From contig JAAOYA010000008.1 of NCBI GenBank assembly GCA_018221105.1, forward strand, positions 128,648 through 192,647: DNA of 64,000 bases. The letters are read 5' to 3'. This stretch comes from Candidatus Woesearchaeota archaeon. Its GTDB lineage: Archaea > Nanobdellota > Nanobdellia > Woesearchaeales > JAAOYA01. Made by a program: the position numbers and the translations under genes. This document shows, piece by piece, positions 51,240 to 59,453 of this stretch (its first letter is position 1; the number at the start of each line of letters is the position of its first letter). The notes beneath the pieces are model-generated. The model was not told where the DNA came from and did not search any database. It saw only the letters and a list, made by a program, of their open reading frames with translations.

Positions 51240-53783
51240 ATGAGAACAGACAAGCAAATAAAAGCGGAATTTAAAAAAGAAGCTTCAAAAAATCCGCAAA
51301 AGTATTACGCAGTTAGCACACTAAAAAAATATGGTTTTGAAAGGAAAAAATGCGATTGCGGAATCTATTTTTGGACTACTAACAAAAACCAGAAAGTCTG
51401 TGGCGATTCAGCATGTAGTGGAGGCTTTCAATTCTTTGAAAATAATCCTGTAAAAAAAAGCATGAGCTTTATACAAGTATGGATTGAATTTGCAAAAATG
51501 TTCAAAAAATTAGGTTATACTCCGATAAAACGCTATCCTCTAGTCGCTCGCTGGCGCGATGATATGGAATTTACCATCGCTTCAATTGCAGCATTTCAAC
51601 CATATATAGTATCAGGCGAGGTTGAACCACCAGCAAATCCTTTAGTAATTCCACAATTCTGCTTACGCTTTGGCGATATAGACAATGTTGGAATCACAGG
51701 CAGCCACATGACATGTTTCAATATGATAGGACAACACATGTTCGTGCCGCCAAAAGATTGGAATCAAGAACGCGTTTTTGAAGATATTAAAAAATGGTTA
51801 AACGATGGTCTTGGACTGCCCGATAATGAAATAACATTTCACGAAGACGCCTGGGCAGGAGGCGGCAACTTCGGACCATGCATGGAATACTTTTCTCGAG
51901 GAGTGGAACTTGGAAACCAAGTTTATATGTTATTTGAAGAAACACCAAACGGTCCAAAAGACTTATCACTAAAAGTTTTGGATATGGGGATGGGAATGGA
52001 GCGCAACGCTTGGTTTAGTCAAGCAACACCAACAATTTATGATGCTACATTTCCACAAGTAATGAAAAAATTACGTGAACGAGTAAAAATAAAAGTTGAT
52101 GAACAACTATTAAAAAAGTATGTTCCACTAGCAGGCTACTTAAATATTGACGAAGTTGATGACATAACAAAAGCATGGAGTGCTGTCGCCAAAAAAGTTG
52201 GTGTTAGTGTTGACACTTTAAAACAAGTAGTTCAACCAAATGCAGCTCTTTTTAGTATCGCAGAGCACGCAAGAGGGTTACTTATCGCCCTAAGTGATGG
52301 TGCACTACCATCAAACACTGGAGGAGGTTATAATTTAAGAGTTCTTGCTCGTAGAGCTTTTAGTTTTATTGATAAATACGGTTGGAACATTGACCTTGCA
52401 GAGGTTTGCAAGTGGCACGCTGACGAACTAAAAGAAGTATTTAGTGAGCTTAGTGAAAATCTGGAGCAAGTCAAAACCATTATTGATGTTGAGCGCAAAA
52501 AGTATGAGCAGACTAAAGAGCGAGGATCACAGCTAGTAGCTCAAATGATTAAAAAAGAAAATATAACAGATCAAATGCTTTTGACGGCTTATGATTCTAG
52601 CGGCGTCACGCCAGATATTGTAAAAGAACAAGCATTAAGAGTAGGAGTTGAAGTGACAGTACCTGATGATTTTTATGCGAAAGTCAGTGCAATGCATGAA
52701 CAAAAAGAGCAGGCTGTAAAAACTGGCGTTGTAGAGCAAATAGTTTTGCCAAAAGATTTGCCAGAAACATCAGCATTATACTATGATGATTACACAAGTG
52801 TTGAATTTACAGGCAAAGTTTTGCACTCAAAAGATAATTATATTGTTTTAGATCGAACAAGTTTTTATCCTACAAGTGGTGGACAATTACACGATATTGG
52901 AACGCTTGGAGGTGTAGAAGTTGTTAATGTCATAAAACAAGGCCCTATAATAATCCACCAAGTAAAAGACGATAAAAAATTAAAATTCAAAAAAGGCGAT
53001 AAAATTAAAGGACTGGTAGATATTAATTGGCGCAAACAACTAGCACAACATCACACTAGCACTCACATCGTTAACGCTGCAGCACGCAAAGTACTGGGCA
53101 ATCACGTTTACCAAGCAGGAGCTAAAAAAACTGAACAAAAAGCACACTTAGACATCACGCATTTTGAAAGCTTGCCAGATGAAGTACTTAAAAAAATTGA
53201 AGTTGAAGCAAACATTATAGTTAATACCAATATTAAAGTAAAAAGCTTTTTTATGGCTCGAAGTGACGCTGAAAAAAAGTATGGAATGAAAATTTATCAA
53301 GGCGGCGCAGTGCCTGGCAAAATAATACGAATAATAGACATTGAAGGTGTTGACATTGAAGCCTGTGGAGGAACACATCTTAAAAAAACTGGTGAATCTG
53401 GAAAAATCACTATTTTAAAATCATCAAAAATTTCAGATTCGATCGTACGAATTGAATTTAGCGCTGGAGGTGCAGCAATAGCTTTCGAGAAAAGCAAAGG
53501 TGATGTGTTGCATGGCGCAGCAGAAATTTTAGGTGTTAGTGAGAGTCAAGTGCCAATTCGCGCTGGCGAATTGTTCGAAAAGTGGAAAAAAGCACGCAAA
53601 GCACTAAAAAGAAAACAAAGCATTACTCTTGAAGAATTAGACTTGACAACTACTGAAGAATTTGTTGGTGACGCATTAGTAGAAACAGCCAATATTTTAA
53701 AAACACAACCAGAACACGTCCCAAAAACAATTGAACGTTTCTTAAAAGATTTAGAAGAGTTTAAAACAAAATTAAAAAAATAA
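51240..53783 (+). CDS. alaS: Alanyl-tRNA synthetase
   Basis: An 847-residue archaeal-type enzyme, a little shorter than most (~900). It charges tRNA-Ala. The N-terminus has a Cys cluster (CDCGIYFWTTNKNQKVCGDS) typical of archaeal AlaRS, then the class II aminoacylation core (VARWRDDMEFTIASIAAF; CFRFGDID-type motif as FCLRFGDIDNVG; DMGMGMER motif 3), the helical tRNA-binding part, and an editing domain with HHTSTHIVNAAARKVLG (zinc His pair) and ACGGTH. The C-terminal oligomerisation part is present. A TATA-like AAGTATATC lies ~30 bp before the ATG. Reading frame intact. Confidence 0.95.
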   Translation: MRTDKQIKAEFKKEASKNPQKYYAVSTLKKYGFERKKCDCGIYFWTTNKNQKVCGDSACSGGFQFFENNPVKKSMSFIQVWIEFAKMFKKLGYTPIKRYPLVARWRDDMEFTIASIAAFQPYIVSGEVEPPANPLVIPQFCLRFGDIDNVGITGSHMTCFNMIGQHMFVPPKDWNQERVFEDIKKWLNDGLGLPDNEITFHEDAWAGGGNFGPCMEYFSRGVELGNQVYMLFEETPNGPKDLSLKVLDMGMGMERNAWFSQATPTIYDATFPQVMKKLRERVKIKVDEQLLKKYVPLAGYLNIDEVDDITKAWSAVAKKVGVSVDTLKQVVQPNAALFSIAEHARGLLIALSDGALPSNTGGGYNLRVLARRAFSFIDKYGWNIDLAEVCKWHADELKEVFSELSENLEQVKTIIDVERKKYEQTKERGSQLVAQMIKKENITDQMLLTAYDSSGVTPDIVKEQALRVGVEVTVPDDFYAKVSAMHEQKEQAVKTGVVEQIVLPKDLPETSALYYDDYTSVEFTGKVLHSKDNYIVLDRTSFYPTSGGQLHDIGTLGGVEVVNVIKQGPIIIHQVKDDKKLKFKKGDKIKGLVDINWRKQLAQHHTSTHIVNAAARKVLGNHVYQAGAKKTEQKAHLDITHFESLPDEVLKKIEVEANIIVNTNIKVKSFFMARSDAEKKYGMKIYQGGAVPGKIIRIIDIEGVDIEACGGTHLKKTGESGKITILKSSKISDSIVRIEFSAGGAAIAFEKSKGDVLHGAAEILGVSESQVPIRAGELFEKWKKARKALKRKQSITLEELDLTTTEEFVGDALVETANILKTQPEHVPKTIERFLKDLEEFKTKLKK

Positions 53784-53796
53784 AATTTTAAAGTTT

Positions 53797-53991
53797 TTAG
53801 TTTTCTGCTATAAGCTCAAACATGTGCTCTCTGATAGCTTCTGTTGGCGTCATTCGGTGTTTTTTGCACCAACGGAAAAAATCTTTTTTGAACTTTGTTG
53901 AACATTTAACACTAATATTAGTGTCCATCACGTCAAACTTATACTTGTCCTTTACAAACTTAACAGTGCCTTTTTTTGGCTTTTTTACCAT
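53797..53991 (-). CDS. Small ribbon-helix-helix-like protein
   Basis: A 64-residue protein from ATG 53991, chosen because AGAGGTGG lies seven bases upstream; the longer reading from 54057 has none. A basic N-terminus (KKPKKGTVKFVKDKYKFDV) precedes what looks like one strand (NISVKCSTKFKKDFF) and two helices (FRWCKKHRM; TPTEAIREHMFELIAE), the order of a ribbon-helix-helix fold. It may be a transcription regulator. A palindrome at 54011-54024 over its probable transcription start suggests autoregulation. Confidence 0.65.
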   Translation of the reverse strand: MVKKPKKGTVKFVKDKYKFDVMDTNISVKCSTKFKKDFFRWCKKHRMTPTEAIREHMFELIAEN

Positions 53992-54010
53992 TTTAGAACC
54001 ACCTCTTAGT

Positions 54011-54024
54011 ATGACAAAAGTCAT
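54011..54024 (-). promoter_or_regulatory. Palindrome over the start site of the small regulator gene
   Basis: ATGAC-AAAA-GTCAT, perfect arms. On the minus strand a TATA box (TTTATATATAA, ~54032-54042) lies ~20 bp upstream, placing the palindrome between TATA and transcription start. Confidence 0.4.
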
Positions 54025-54106
54025 GTTTTTATTATATATAAAATTGTAGCATAACAAAAAAGTATATAAAATACCGAAACAATAATATTAAAAAAGAGGT
54101 TTAAAT

Positions 54107-54901
54107 ATGCAAAACAAAGGTTTTCTAGTAAAAGTGTTATTAATAACGTTCATTATTCTCACCGTACTAGCTTACTCTACTAACGTGTTCTCTGAAAAAA
54201 ATTCTTATGTATTGCAAAATATTGTGTTTTTAACCGCTGCAGGTTTTGCAACATTTATGGGCTTTTTGGCAGTCAAAAAAAATAATGTTAAAACTAATAG
54301 AGGAAAAGCAATACTATTTATCACATTAGGTGTTGGCATGTGGTTTTTAGGAGAACTATCATGGGTAATATTAGAAATCTCAGGTATTGATGCTTTTCCT
54401 TCAATAGCAGACTTTTTTTACTTGATAGCATATCCTTTCTTTTTCGTGGGCGTACTTAAAGAATTTAAAGTTGAAAAAGTTCATTTGAAAACAAAAAAAT
54501 TCTTTTTCACTGTATTAGCCATGGTAGGATTAACAGCTTTAACAGCATACTTTACAATTTATACTAATTATGATATTACAATTCCACTTATTGAAAATAT
54601 TATAAGCTTATCATATGGTGTTGGCGACATAATATTATTAGTTATTGCAGCCATATTAATCATCAATTATAAAGGAGAATTATTCTCTGACCCGTGGGTT
54701 GTTTTTGCGACTGCAATGTTCTTGTCTTGGCTTGGAGATATTGAATATGCGATTTATTATGAGCCTTATGAAGCAGGTATTCACTTGTTTCGACAAATGG
54801 ATTATTTTTGGATAATCTCATACTTGTTAATATCATACTTTTTCTATGAACTATTAAAAAAAAATCTTCAAAAGCAGCCTCAAATTGTTAAAAATTATTA
54901 A
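54107..54901 (+). CDS. Polytopic membrane protein
   Basis: A 264-residue protein with about seven to eight predicted membrane helices, beginning LVKVLLITFIILTVLAYS and ending YFWIISYLLISYFFYELL. Polar loops carry GELSWVILEISGIDAFPSIADFFYL and SDPWVVFATAMFLSWLGDIEY, a pattern seen in integral membrane sensor regions of signalling proteins, but no soluble output domain follows. The GAGG site and a TATA box (~54063) mark its own promoter. Its last 14 bases overlap the convergent nucS gene. Function unknown; a ligand or light/energy sensor is one possibility. Confidence 0.65.
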   Translation: MQNKGFLVKVLLITFIILTVLAYSTNVFSEKNSYVLQNIVFLTAAGFATFMGFLAVKKNNVKTNRGKAILFITLGVGMWFLGELSWVILEISGIDAFPSIADFFYLIAYPFFFVGVLKEFKVEKVHLKTKKFFFTVLAMVGLTALTAYFTIYTNYDITIPLIENIISLSYGVGDIILLVIAAILIINYKGELFSDPWVVFATAMFLSWLGDIEYAIYYEPYEAGIHLFRQMDYFWIISYLLISYFFYELLKKNLQKQPQIVKNY

Positions 54902-55625
54902 GGTTTGTCTGACTCTTATCATACTTTTCTAAAAATCTTGGCGGTTTAACTTCAATCCACTTAAAACCCCAATCTTCAAGCATTTTTTTTGCATTAGCAG
55001 TTATTTTAGGACAAGCCAGGATTCCCTTAACTTTTTTTGTCCCTTTTGCAGCTTGCAATTTTTCTACATAACGACGAAGTTGTGTAACATCTTTCAATCC
55101 TCCAATGTAGCGTTTACACTCTACAACTATAAGATTTCCTTTACCGTCATGACCTAAAACATCAATAAACCCGTACTCTGTTTGTTCTTCTCGCGATACT
55201 GCCCTAAAATTATCACCTAAAAGTTTTGGCGTTGAGTATAACATATCACTCATATCTTTTTCACTACCTTCAAGAACAAGCTTTTGACCGTCTTCAAGTT
55301 TTTGTGATTGAAAAGCATGAATTTTATAAATGTGAATTTGCATAAAGTCTTTGTGGTTAAGATTTTGAACTTTCAAATGTAATGAATCTTTTTTTAGCGT
55401 CGTCTTAACACTGCTACCAGCTTTCATATAATTTACCGGAACATGACCTTCTGGACGGTGCACTTGCACAGTATTATCAGCTTTTATTACTATAAGCCTA
55501 TCACCTTGTGGCAGCATTGCTTCAGCACGACCAGAATAAACTACTTTGCAATTGCAAAAAAATGTTATTACTTCATTTTGCGAAATTGCGCTATCAAGGT
55601 TTTTTTGAAATTCAGCAAACTCCAT
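54888..55625 (-). CDS. nucS: Mismatch endonuclease NucS/EndoMS
   Basis: A 245-residue nuclease of the archaeal NucS family. The N-terminal ~115 residues form the DNA-binding beta domain (CNCKVVYSGRAEAMLPQGDRL, VQVHRPEGHVPVNYM). The C-terminal RecB-like nuclease has GFIDVLGHDGKGNLIVVECKR with the catalytic Asp, Glu and Lys, and QLRRYVEKL. NucS cuts both strands at mismatches. It ends with QTNLNNF, which matches a PCNA-binding PIP box (QxxLxxF). The TATA-like TTTTATAATT ~20 bp upstream suggests a leaderless mRNA. The 3' end overlaps the convergent membrane-protein gene by 14 bp. Confidence 0.92.
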   Translation of the reverse strand: MEFAEFQKNLDSAISQNEVITFFCNCKVVYSGRAEAMLPQGDRLIVIKADNTVQVHRPEGHVPVNYMKAGSSVKTTLKKDSLHLKVQNLNHKDFMQIHIYKIHAFQSQKLEDGQKLVLEGSEKDMSDMLYSTPKLLGDNFRAVSREEQTEYGFIDVLGHDGKGNLIVVECKRYIGGLKDVTQLRRYVEKLQAAKGTKKVKGILACPKITANAKKMLEDWGFKWIEVKPPRFLEKYDKSQTNLNNF

Positions 55626-55709
55626 TCAAACAAATTATAAAAGATTATTAATAAGAATTTTGGTATGTTTTAAAAAAGTTTATAAAGCTTTTACACTAAA
55701 CAAATAGTA

Positions 55710-56858
55710 ATGGAAATAGAGGGGAACAAGCTTATCTATATCTTAGGCTCTAGAATTTTTATCTTTTTGATAGTTTTAACAATCATTTTTGGCTCAGTGA
55801 ATCTTTTTTTTGATATGTTTTACTTATCAATGCAATTGAGTACTTTTTGGAATTATTTTCTACAAACAACCATAACAATACTTTTCGGTGTTGTAATACT
55901 AATACCTTTTTTGAGTCTTACAGTAAGAAAAAATATTTTGATTCCAATAAAAAAGATTGAACGAAATATTAATCAGGTTAGTAGTGGTAACTTAAACAAT
56001 GAACTAATGATCAAAAGCAATCAAGAGTTCGCAAACCTAGCTGATGATTTTAACAAGATGACATATTATTTGAAAGCCAATATTGATCAAAGAATGCAGT
56101 ATGCATTACAGTTAGAAAAAGCTAATAAGGAATTACGCCAAGCCAATGAAGAATTAAAACAACTAGATCAACTAAAATCGGATTTTATCGCAAATGTTTC
56201 TCACGAGCTTAGAACACCCCTAATTTCTATTGAAGGGTATGTTGAATATATTAACATGGGAAAATTAGGCAAAATCAATGACAAACAAAAAAAAGCACTA
56301 GCAACATCACTTGATAGTATCACACGATTAAAAAAACTCATTAACAGACTGTTACTATTCTCTAAAATGGACGCTAAACAAGAATTAGTAAACATTGGCG
56401 AAATCGATGTTAACAAATTAATGACCGAGATTATTAAAGAAGAAGCTCCAATATTTATGCAAAACAAGCCAGATGTTAGGTTATCATCAAAAATCGAAAA
56501 AGGATTGCCAAAAGTTTTAGGAGATTATGACAAAATAAAACAAGTACTTATCAATCTAATAGATAATGCTTTCAAATTCACTCACGAGGGTAGCATAACA
56601 GTTATTGCAAAAAAAGTTGCTGGGGGAGTAGAATTTGCAGTCCAAGATACTGGAATTGGAATACCAAAAGAAAAAATCGATCATATATTCAAACGTTTCG
56701 AGCAAGTTGACAGCACTTCAAAAAGAAAGTTTGGAGGCGTGGGATTAGGACTTGCAATTGTACGACAAATAGTTGAAATGCATGAAGCAGTAATAAAATG
56801 TACTAGTGGCGAGGGTAAAGGCACAACATTCAAATTCGTTTTAAAAACGAAAAATTAA
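55710..56858 (+). CDS. Membrane sensor histidine kinase
   Basis: A 382-residue kinase with two N-terminal membrane segments (IFIFLIVLTIIFGSVNLFF ~15-33; TTITILFGVVILIPFLSL ~48-66) and only a short extracellular loop, so it probably senses within the membrane or cytoplasm. HAMP (~72-125), coiled coil (EKANKELRQANEELKQLDQ), HisKA with phospho-His in NVSHELRTPLISIEG (~157-171), N box NLIDNAFKFTH, G1 DTGIGIP and G2 GVGLGLAIV. It is followed 39 bp later by a CheY-like receiver, its likely partner. A TATA box (AGTTTATAAAG) lies ~27 bp before the ATG: leaderless. Confidence 0.92.
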   Translation: MEIEGNKLIYILGSRIFIFLIVLTIIFGSVNLFFDMFYLSMQLSTFWNYFLQTTITILFGVVILIPFLSLTVRKNILIPIKKIERNINQVSSGNLNNELMIKSNQEFANLADDFNKMTYYLKANIDQRMQYALQLEKANKELRQANEELKQLDQLKSDFIANVSHELRTPLISIEGYVEYINMGKLGKINDKQKKALATSLDSITRLKKLINRLLLFSKMDAKQELVNIGEIDVNKLMTEIIKEEAPIFMQNKPDVRLSSKIEKGLPKVLGDYDKIKQVLINLIDNAFKFTHEGSITVIAKKVAGGVEFAVQDTGIGIPKEKIDHIFKRFEQVDSTSKRKFGGVGLGLAIVRQIVEMHEAVIKCTSGEGKGTTFKFVLKTKN

Positions 56859-56897
56859 TAAGCAAGACAAGCAATAAAGTCAAGAAGAGGTGAATAA

Positions 56898-57275
56898 ATG
56901 GGCAAAAAAACAATAATGGTCGTTGACGACGAACAAGTCACTATTGACATGTTAAATACTATCCTCACAAATGAAGGTTATGACGTTTTAAGCGTACTTA
57001 ACGGTAAAGAATGCATGGACCAATTAAAAAGCGGTGTGCGCCCAGATCTAATACTTTTAGATATTATGATGCCGGACATGGACGGTTGGGATGTTAGTGC
57101 TGCAATAAAAAGCGATCCAAAACTGAAAGAGATCCCTATAGCGTTCTTGACAGCAAAAACTGATTCTATTAGCAAGTCCATGGGAACACTTACAAGCGTA
57201 GAATACATCGAAAAACCTTTCGAAATACAGGCATTGCTTGACACAATAAAAAAAATTGTCAAGAAGGCACAATAA
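56898..57275 (+). CDS. CheY-like response regulator, partner of 55710 kinase
   Basis: A 125-residue single receiver domain: acidic VVDDEQ, phosphoacceptor Asp in LILLDIMMPDMDGWDV (~54), Thr in AFLTAKT and Lys in YIEKPFE. No output domain. An AAGAGGTG site precedes the ATG. Together with the upstream kinase it forms a complete two-component pair. Output must be by protein contact, possibly with the small gene 22 bp downstream. Confidence 0.92.
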   Translation: MGKKTIMVVDDEQVTIDMLNTILTNEGYDVLSVLNGKECMDQLKSGVRPDLILLDIMMPDMDGWDVSAAIKSDPKLKEIPIAFLTAKTDSISKSMGTLTSVEYIEKPFEIQALLDTIKKIVKKAQ

Positions 57276-57297
57276 AAACGTTTTGAGGTTTTCAAAA

Positions 57298-57564
57298 ATG
57301 CTAGTTAGGGACTTGTTAGGAGAACTGTTAAAAAAAGGAACAAAGTATACTTCTCAGCGATATTTTTTGCTGGCTTTAAAAATTATGATTGACCAGAACA
57401 AAGATAAATATGACTTTTTAGAAAAAATTATTGTCGAAGGTGGAAAAATAAAGTTTAAAATTCGAGAGTTTGATGACAAACAAACAAAAAAATTTTTACA
57501 TCTTATAAAAAAAACTTATGGAAGCGAATTCTATGATCGTTTAAAGTATGCTGATCAATATTAG
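57298..57564 (+). CDS. Small hypothetical protein after the two-component pair
   Basis: An 88-residue, basic, mostly helical protein starting at ATG 57298 (LVRDLLGELLKKGTKYTSQ; then KKFLHLIKKTYGSEFYDRL). The ATG follows a weak TGAGG site; a longer frame from 57256 would overlap the receiver gene and is less likely. No family is recognised. It probably shares the transcript of the kinase and receiver and could be their effector; this is positional inference. Confidence 0.6.
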   Translation: MLVRDLLGELLKKGTKYTSQRYFLLALKIMIDQNKDKYDFLEKIIVEGGKIKFKIREFDDKQTKKFLHLIKKTYGSEFYDRLKYADQY

Positions 57565-57600
57565 TAACTTTTTTAAACTTGTCAAGCTTTAGACCTTTTA

Positions 57601-57879
57601 ATGACACCGGAAGAATATATTCAAGAATTGGTAAATAGACTACAATTACCGCCTGATTCAGTGCTTTATGCTAAAAAATTTTTTGATAAAGCTTTAACTG
57701 ATGGAATAAATCGTGATCATTCAAAAGCAGCTATTGCTTGTGCGTGTCTTTACATTTACTGTCAACACCACAATATTTCAAAAGTTTTGTACGAGTTTGA
57801 AAGTGCTTCTTTTATTGAATCAGAAAGTATTGTCTCAGCACTTGGCGATATGCAATTTGCAGTTAAAGAAAAATTCTAG
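57601..57879 (+). CDS. Stand-alone TFIIB-like cyclin-fold protein
   Basis: A 92-residue protein that resembles one cyclin repeat of archaeal TFB: YIQELVNRLQLPPDSVLYAKK, then AAIACACLYIYCQHHNISKVL, which matches the helix 2-3 pattern of a TFB core. A full TFB would have a zinc ribbon, B-finger and two cyclin repeats; none of these others is present. It may be a remnant or a mini-factor that competes with TFB. A TATA-like ACTTTTTTAAACTT ~27 bp upstream suggests leaderless transcription. Moderate confidence in the family. Confidence 0.6.
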   Translation: MTPEEYIQELVNRLQLPPDSVLYAKKFFDKALTDGINRDHSKAAIACACLYIYCQHHNISKVLYEFESASFIESESIVSALGDMQFAVKEKF

Positions 57880-57930
57880 AAAGTTTTATAAATGCTCTAA
57901 TACATTATTTTACAAAAAGAGGAAAAGCAC

Positions 57931-58230
57931 ATGATTTTAATGATTTCTGTCTATACAGTGATTCCATCTATGATAGATAGTGCTATGACAAAAATTCGTC
58001 ATTATCACGCTCAAGAGGCAAAGCAAGATGGTTATGTTAGTGGTTATATCAAAAAGAGCTTAGCACACCAAAATCAGTTTATTGTTGTGAGTCAGTTTGA
58101 TAGTGCAGAAAATTATTTTACTGCTATGAAAAAATTAATGGAAGAAAAACAAACTAATCCAGAGGAATATAATGCTCTTTTATCAATGCTTGAAACTGAA
58201 CCTTTTATCGCAGCTTATGGCGATTTATGA
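57931..58230 (+). CDS. Small dimeric alpha/beta-barrel-like protein
   Basis: A 99-residue protein with the strand-helix-strand order of ABM/dimeric ferredoxin-like barrels: ILMISVYTVIPSMIDSAMTK, a His pair (RHYHAQ), NQFIVVSQFDSAENYFTAM, and a C-terminal helix. Such small proteins are monooxygenases or ligand binders; no catalytic residues can be assigned. AGAGG precedes the ATG and a TATA box (GTTTTATAAATG) lies at ~57882-57893. Its end overlaps the convergent Nre gene by 6 bp. Confidence 0.55.
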   Translation: MILMISVYTVIPSMIDSAMTKIRHYHAQEAKQDGYVSGYIKKSLAHQNQFIVVSQFDSAENYFTAMKKLMEEKQTNPEEYNALLSMLETEPFIAAYGDL

Positions 58231-59415
58231 ATAATTAAATAGTTTTTTTTGTTCTCGCTGATTTTTTAATAATTGACTTTTTTCAATTATTGTTTTTAAT
58301 TTATAATTGAAGTGTTTTTTCGCAATTTTTTTTGCGTATTCAAACATCAATGCTTTATCTGAAAAAATTATTGGTTTTGAACTCATTGCTTTGCGCACTG
58401 CTTCTCTGACGACCCACACTCCTAGCGGAGCCCAATAATCACTTGTTATAAAACGTAGTGCTAGCACGCTTGCAGTGCTTTTTTGTTTTTGCAGTCCTTC
58501 CAGTATTGCCAGTCTTGCTGCGTAATAGCCCCCAGCAGTGTTTTGAGCATAGTTTTTTCTGCCGTAAGGGCTCTCATAATCTGTAGTGTACTCTTTGCTT
58601 GTTGTAAGCATTTCAAAAAGCTCGTAGCTGAACACATCTGGAAATTGGAGTATTAAAAAATAGTTTCCCAAATGTCCTCCAAAATAAGCAGTGTGTTCTG
58701 AGAATTTGTTGTCATTGATTCTTTCTATTTGTTTTTTGGATATTGTATCATCAACTGCTGTTATCGACCAGCGTGTTGGCACTAGTCTGCGATCAGTTTT
58801 TACTCCTAAGGTTCCTGCTGATAATAGTTTTGTTAGGTAGTGCTCGTCAACGTCCTTGTTGTACAAATCAGTTAATGCCCTGCTTGCTTTGTGGTCGGTA
58901 TCACTGACTATTTTTTCTACTTTTGTTGGTATTTTAGGGTTTTCTGTTAACTTTGCTTTTTCTAGTTTTACGCTTGGACCATGAGGTGTGGCTTCTTGGT
59001 TTAAGCTTACTGTGAAAGTTGGAGGTTTTTGTAGGTTTATTTCTATTTCTGCTGGTTTTTTTGCCATTGCAACAAGTTGTGATAATTCTGTAAATTTATC
59101 TTTGAAGCTTTTAATGTTAGCTTGAAAATTAGAATTGACAAGTTGTGAACGCAAATCAATAATAGTATCTATATTATAATTTTCTTTAGACCATAATAAT
59201 GGGTTATCATGATTATTATATTGTTCAGTGCTCAACAATCCAACATTGACGTTCGGATAACCGTGACGGCCAACAAAAATGTTTGGTGCTTGGCCAAAAA
59301 AATCTTTTTTAGTTGTTAGCTTAATTTTTTGTTGTGCGTGAAGCTTTGCTTGCAATGGACAATTAACACGACCACAATACCCTCGACCTTTGCACGCTAC
59401 ACATTCAAAATTCAT
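58225..59415 (-). CDS. Nre-family DNA repair protein
   Basis: A 396-residue protein of the archaeal NreA/NreB family. The N-terminal Cys motif CVACKGRGYCGRVNCP looks like a zinc-binding site, followed by FVGRHGYPNVNVGLL, the family hallmark. The middle has TRWSITAVDDTISK and a GHLGNYF segment; then WAPLGVWVVREAVRKAM. Nre proteins act with PCNA in repair of DNA damage. The C-terminus ends QKKLFNYS, which fits a PIP box (QxxLxxY), as known for the family. TATA ~27 bp before the ATG; leaderless. Confidence 0.9.
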   Translation of the reverse strand: MNFECVACKGRGYCGRVNCPLQAKLHAQQKIKLTTKKDFFGQAPNIFVGRHGYPNVNVGLLSTEQYNNHDNPLLWSKENYNIDTIIDLRSQLVNSNFQANIKSFKDKFTELSQLVAMAKKPAEIEINLQKPPTFTVSLNQEATPHGPSVKLEKAKLTENPKIPTKVEKIVSDTDHKASRALTDLYNKDVDEHYLTKLLSAGTLGVKTDRRLVPTRWSITAVDDTISKKQIERINDNKFSEHTAYFGGHLGNYFLILQFPDVFSYELFEMLTTSKEYTTDYESPYGRKNYAQNTAGGYYAARLAILEGLQKQKSTASVLALRFITSDYWAPLGVWVVREAVRKAMSSKPIIFSDKALMFEYAKKIAKKHFNYKLKTIIEKSQLLKNQREQKKLFNYS

Positions 59416-59453
59416 AATATAGAAAAAATCTTGTTAAATAAAAAAGTGTTTGT

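Noticed and set aside
53991-54057. Longer start for the small regulator at 53797
   Set aside because: The extension crosses the TATA box and palindrome and lacks a ribosome-binding site.
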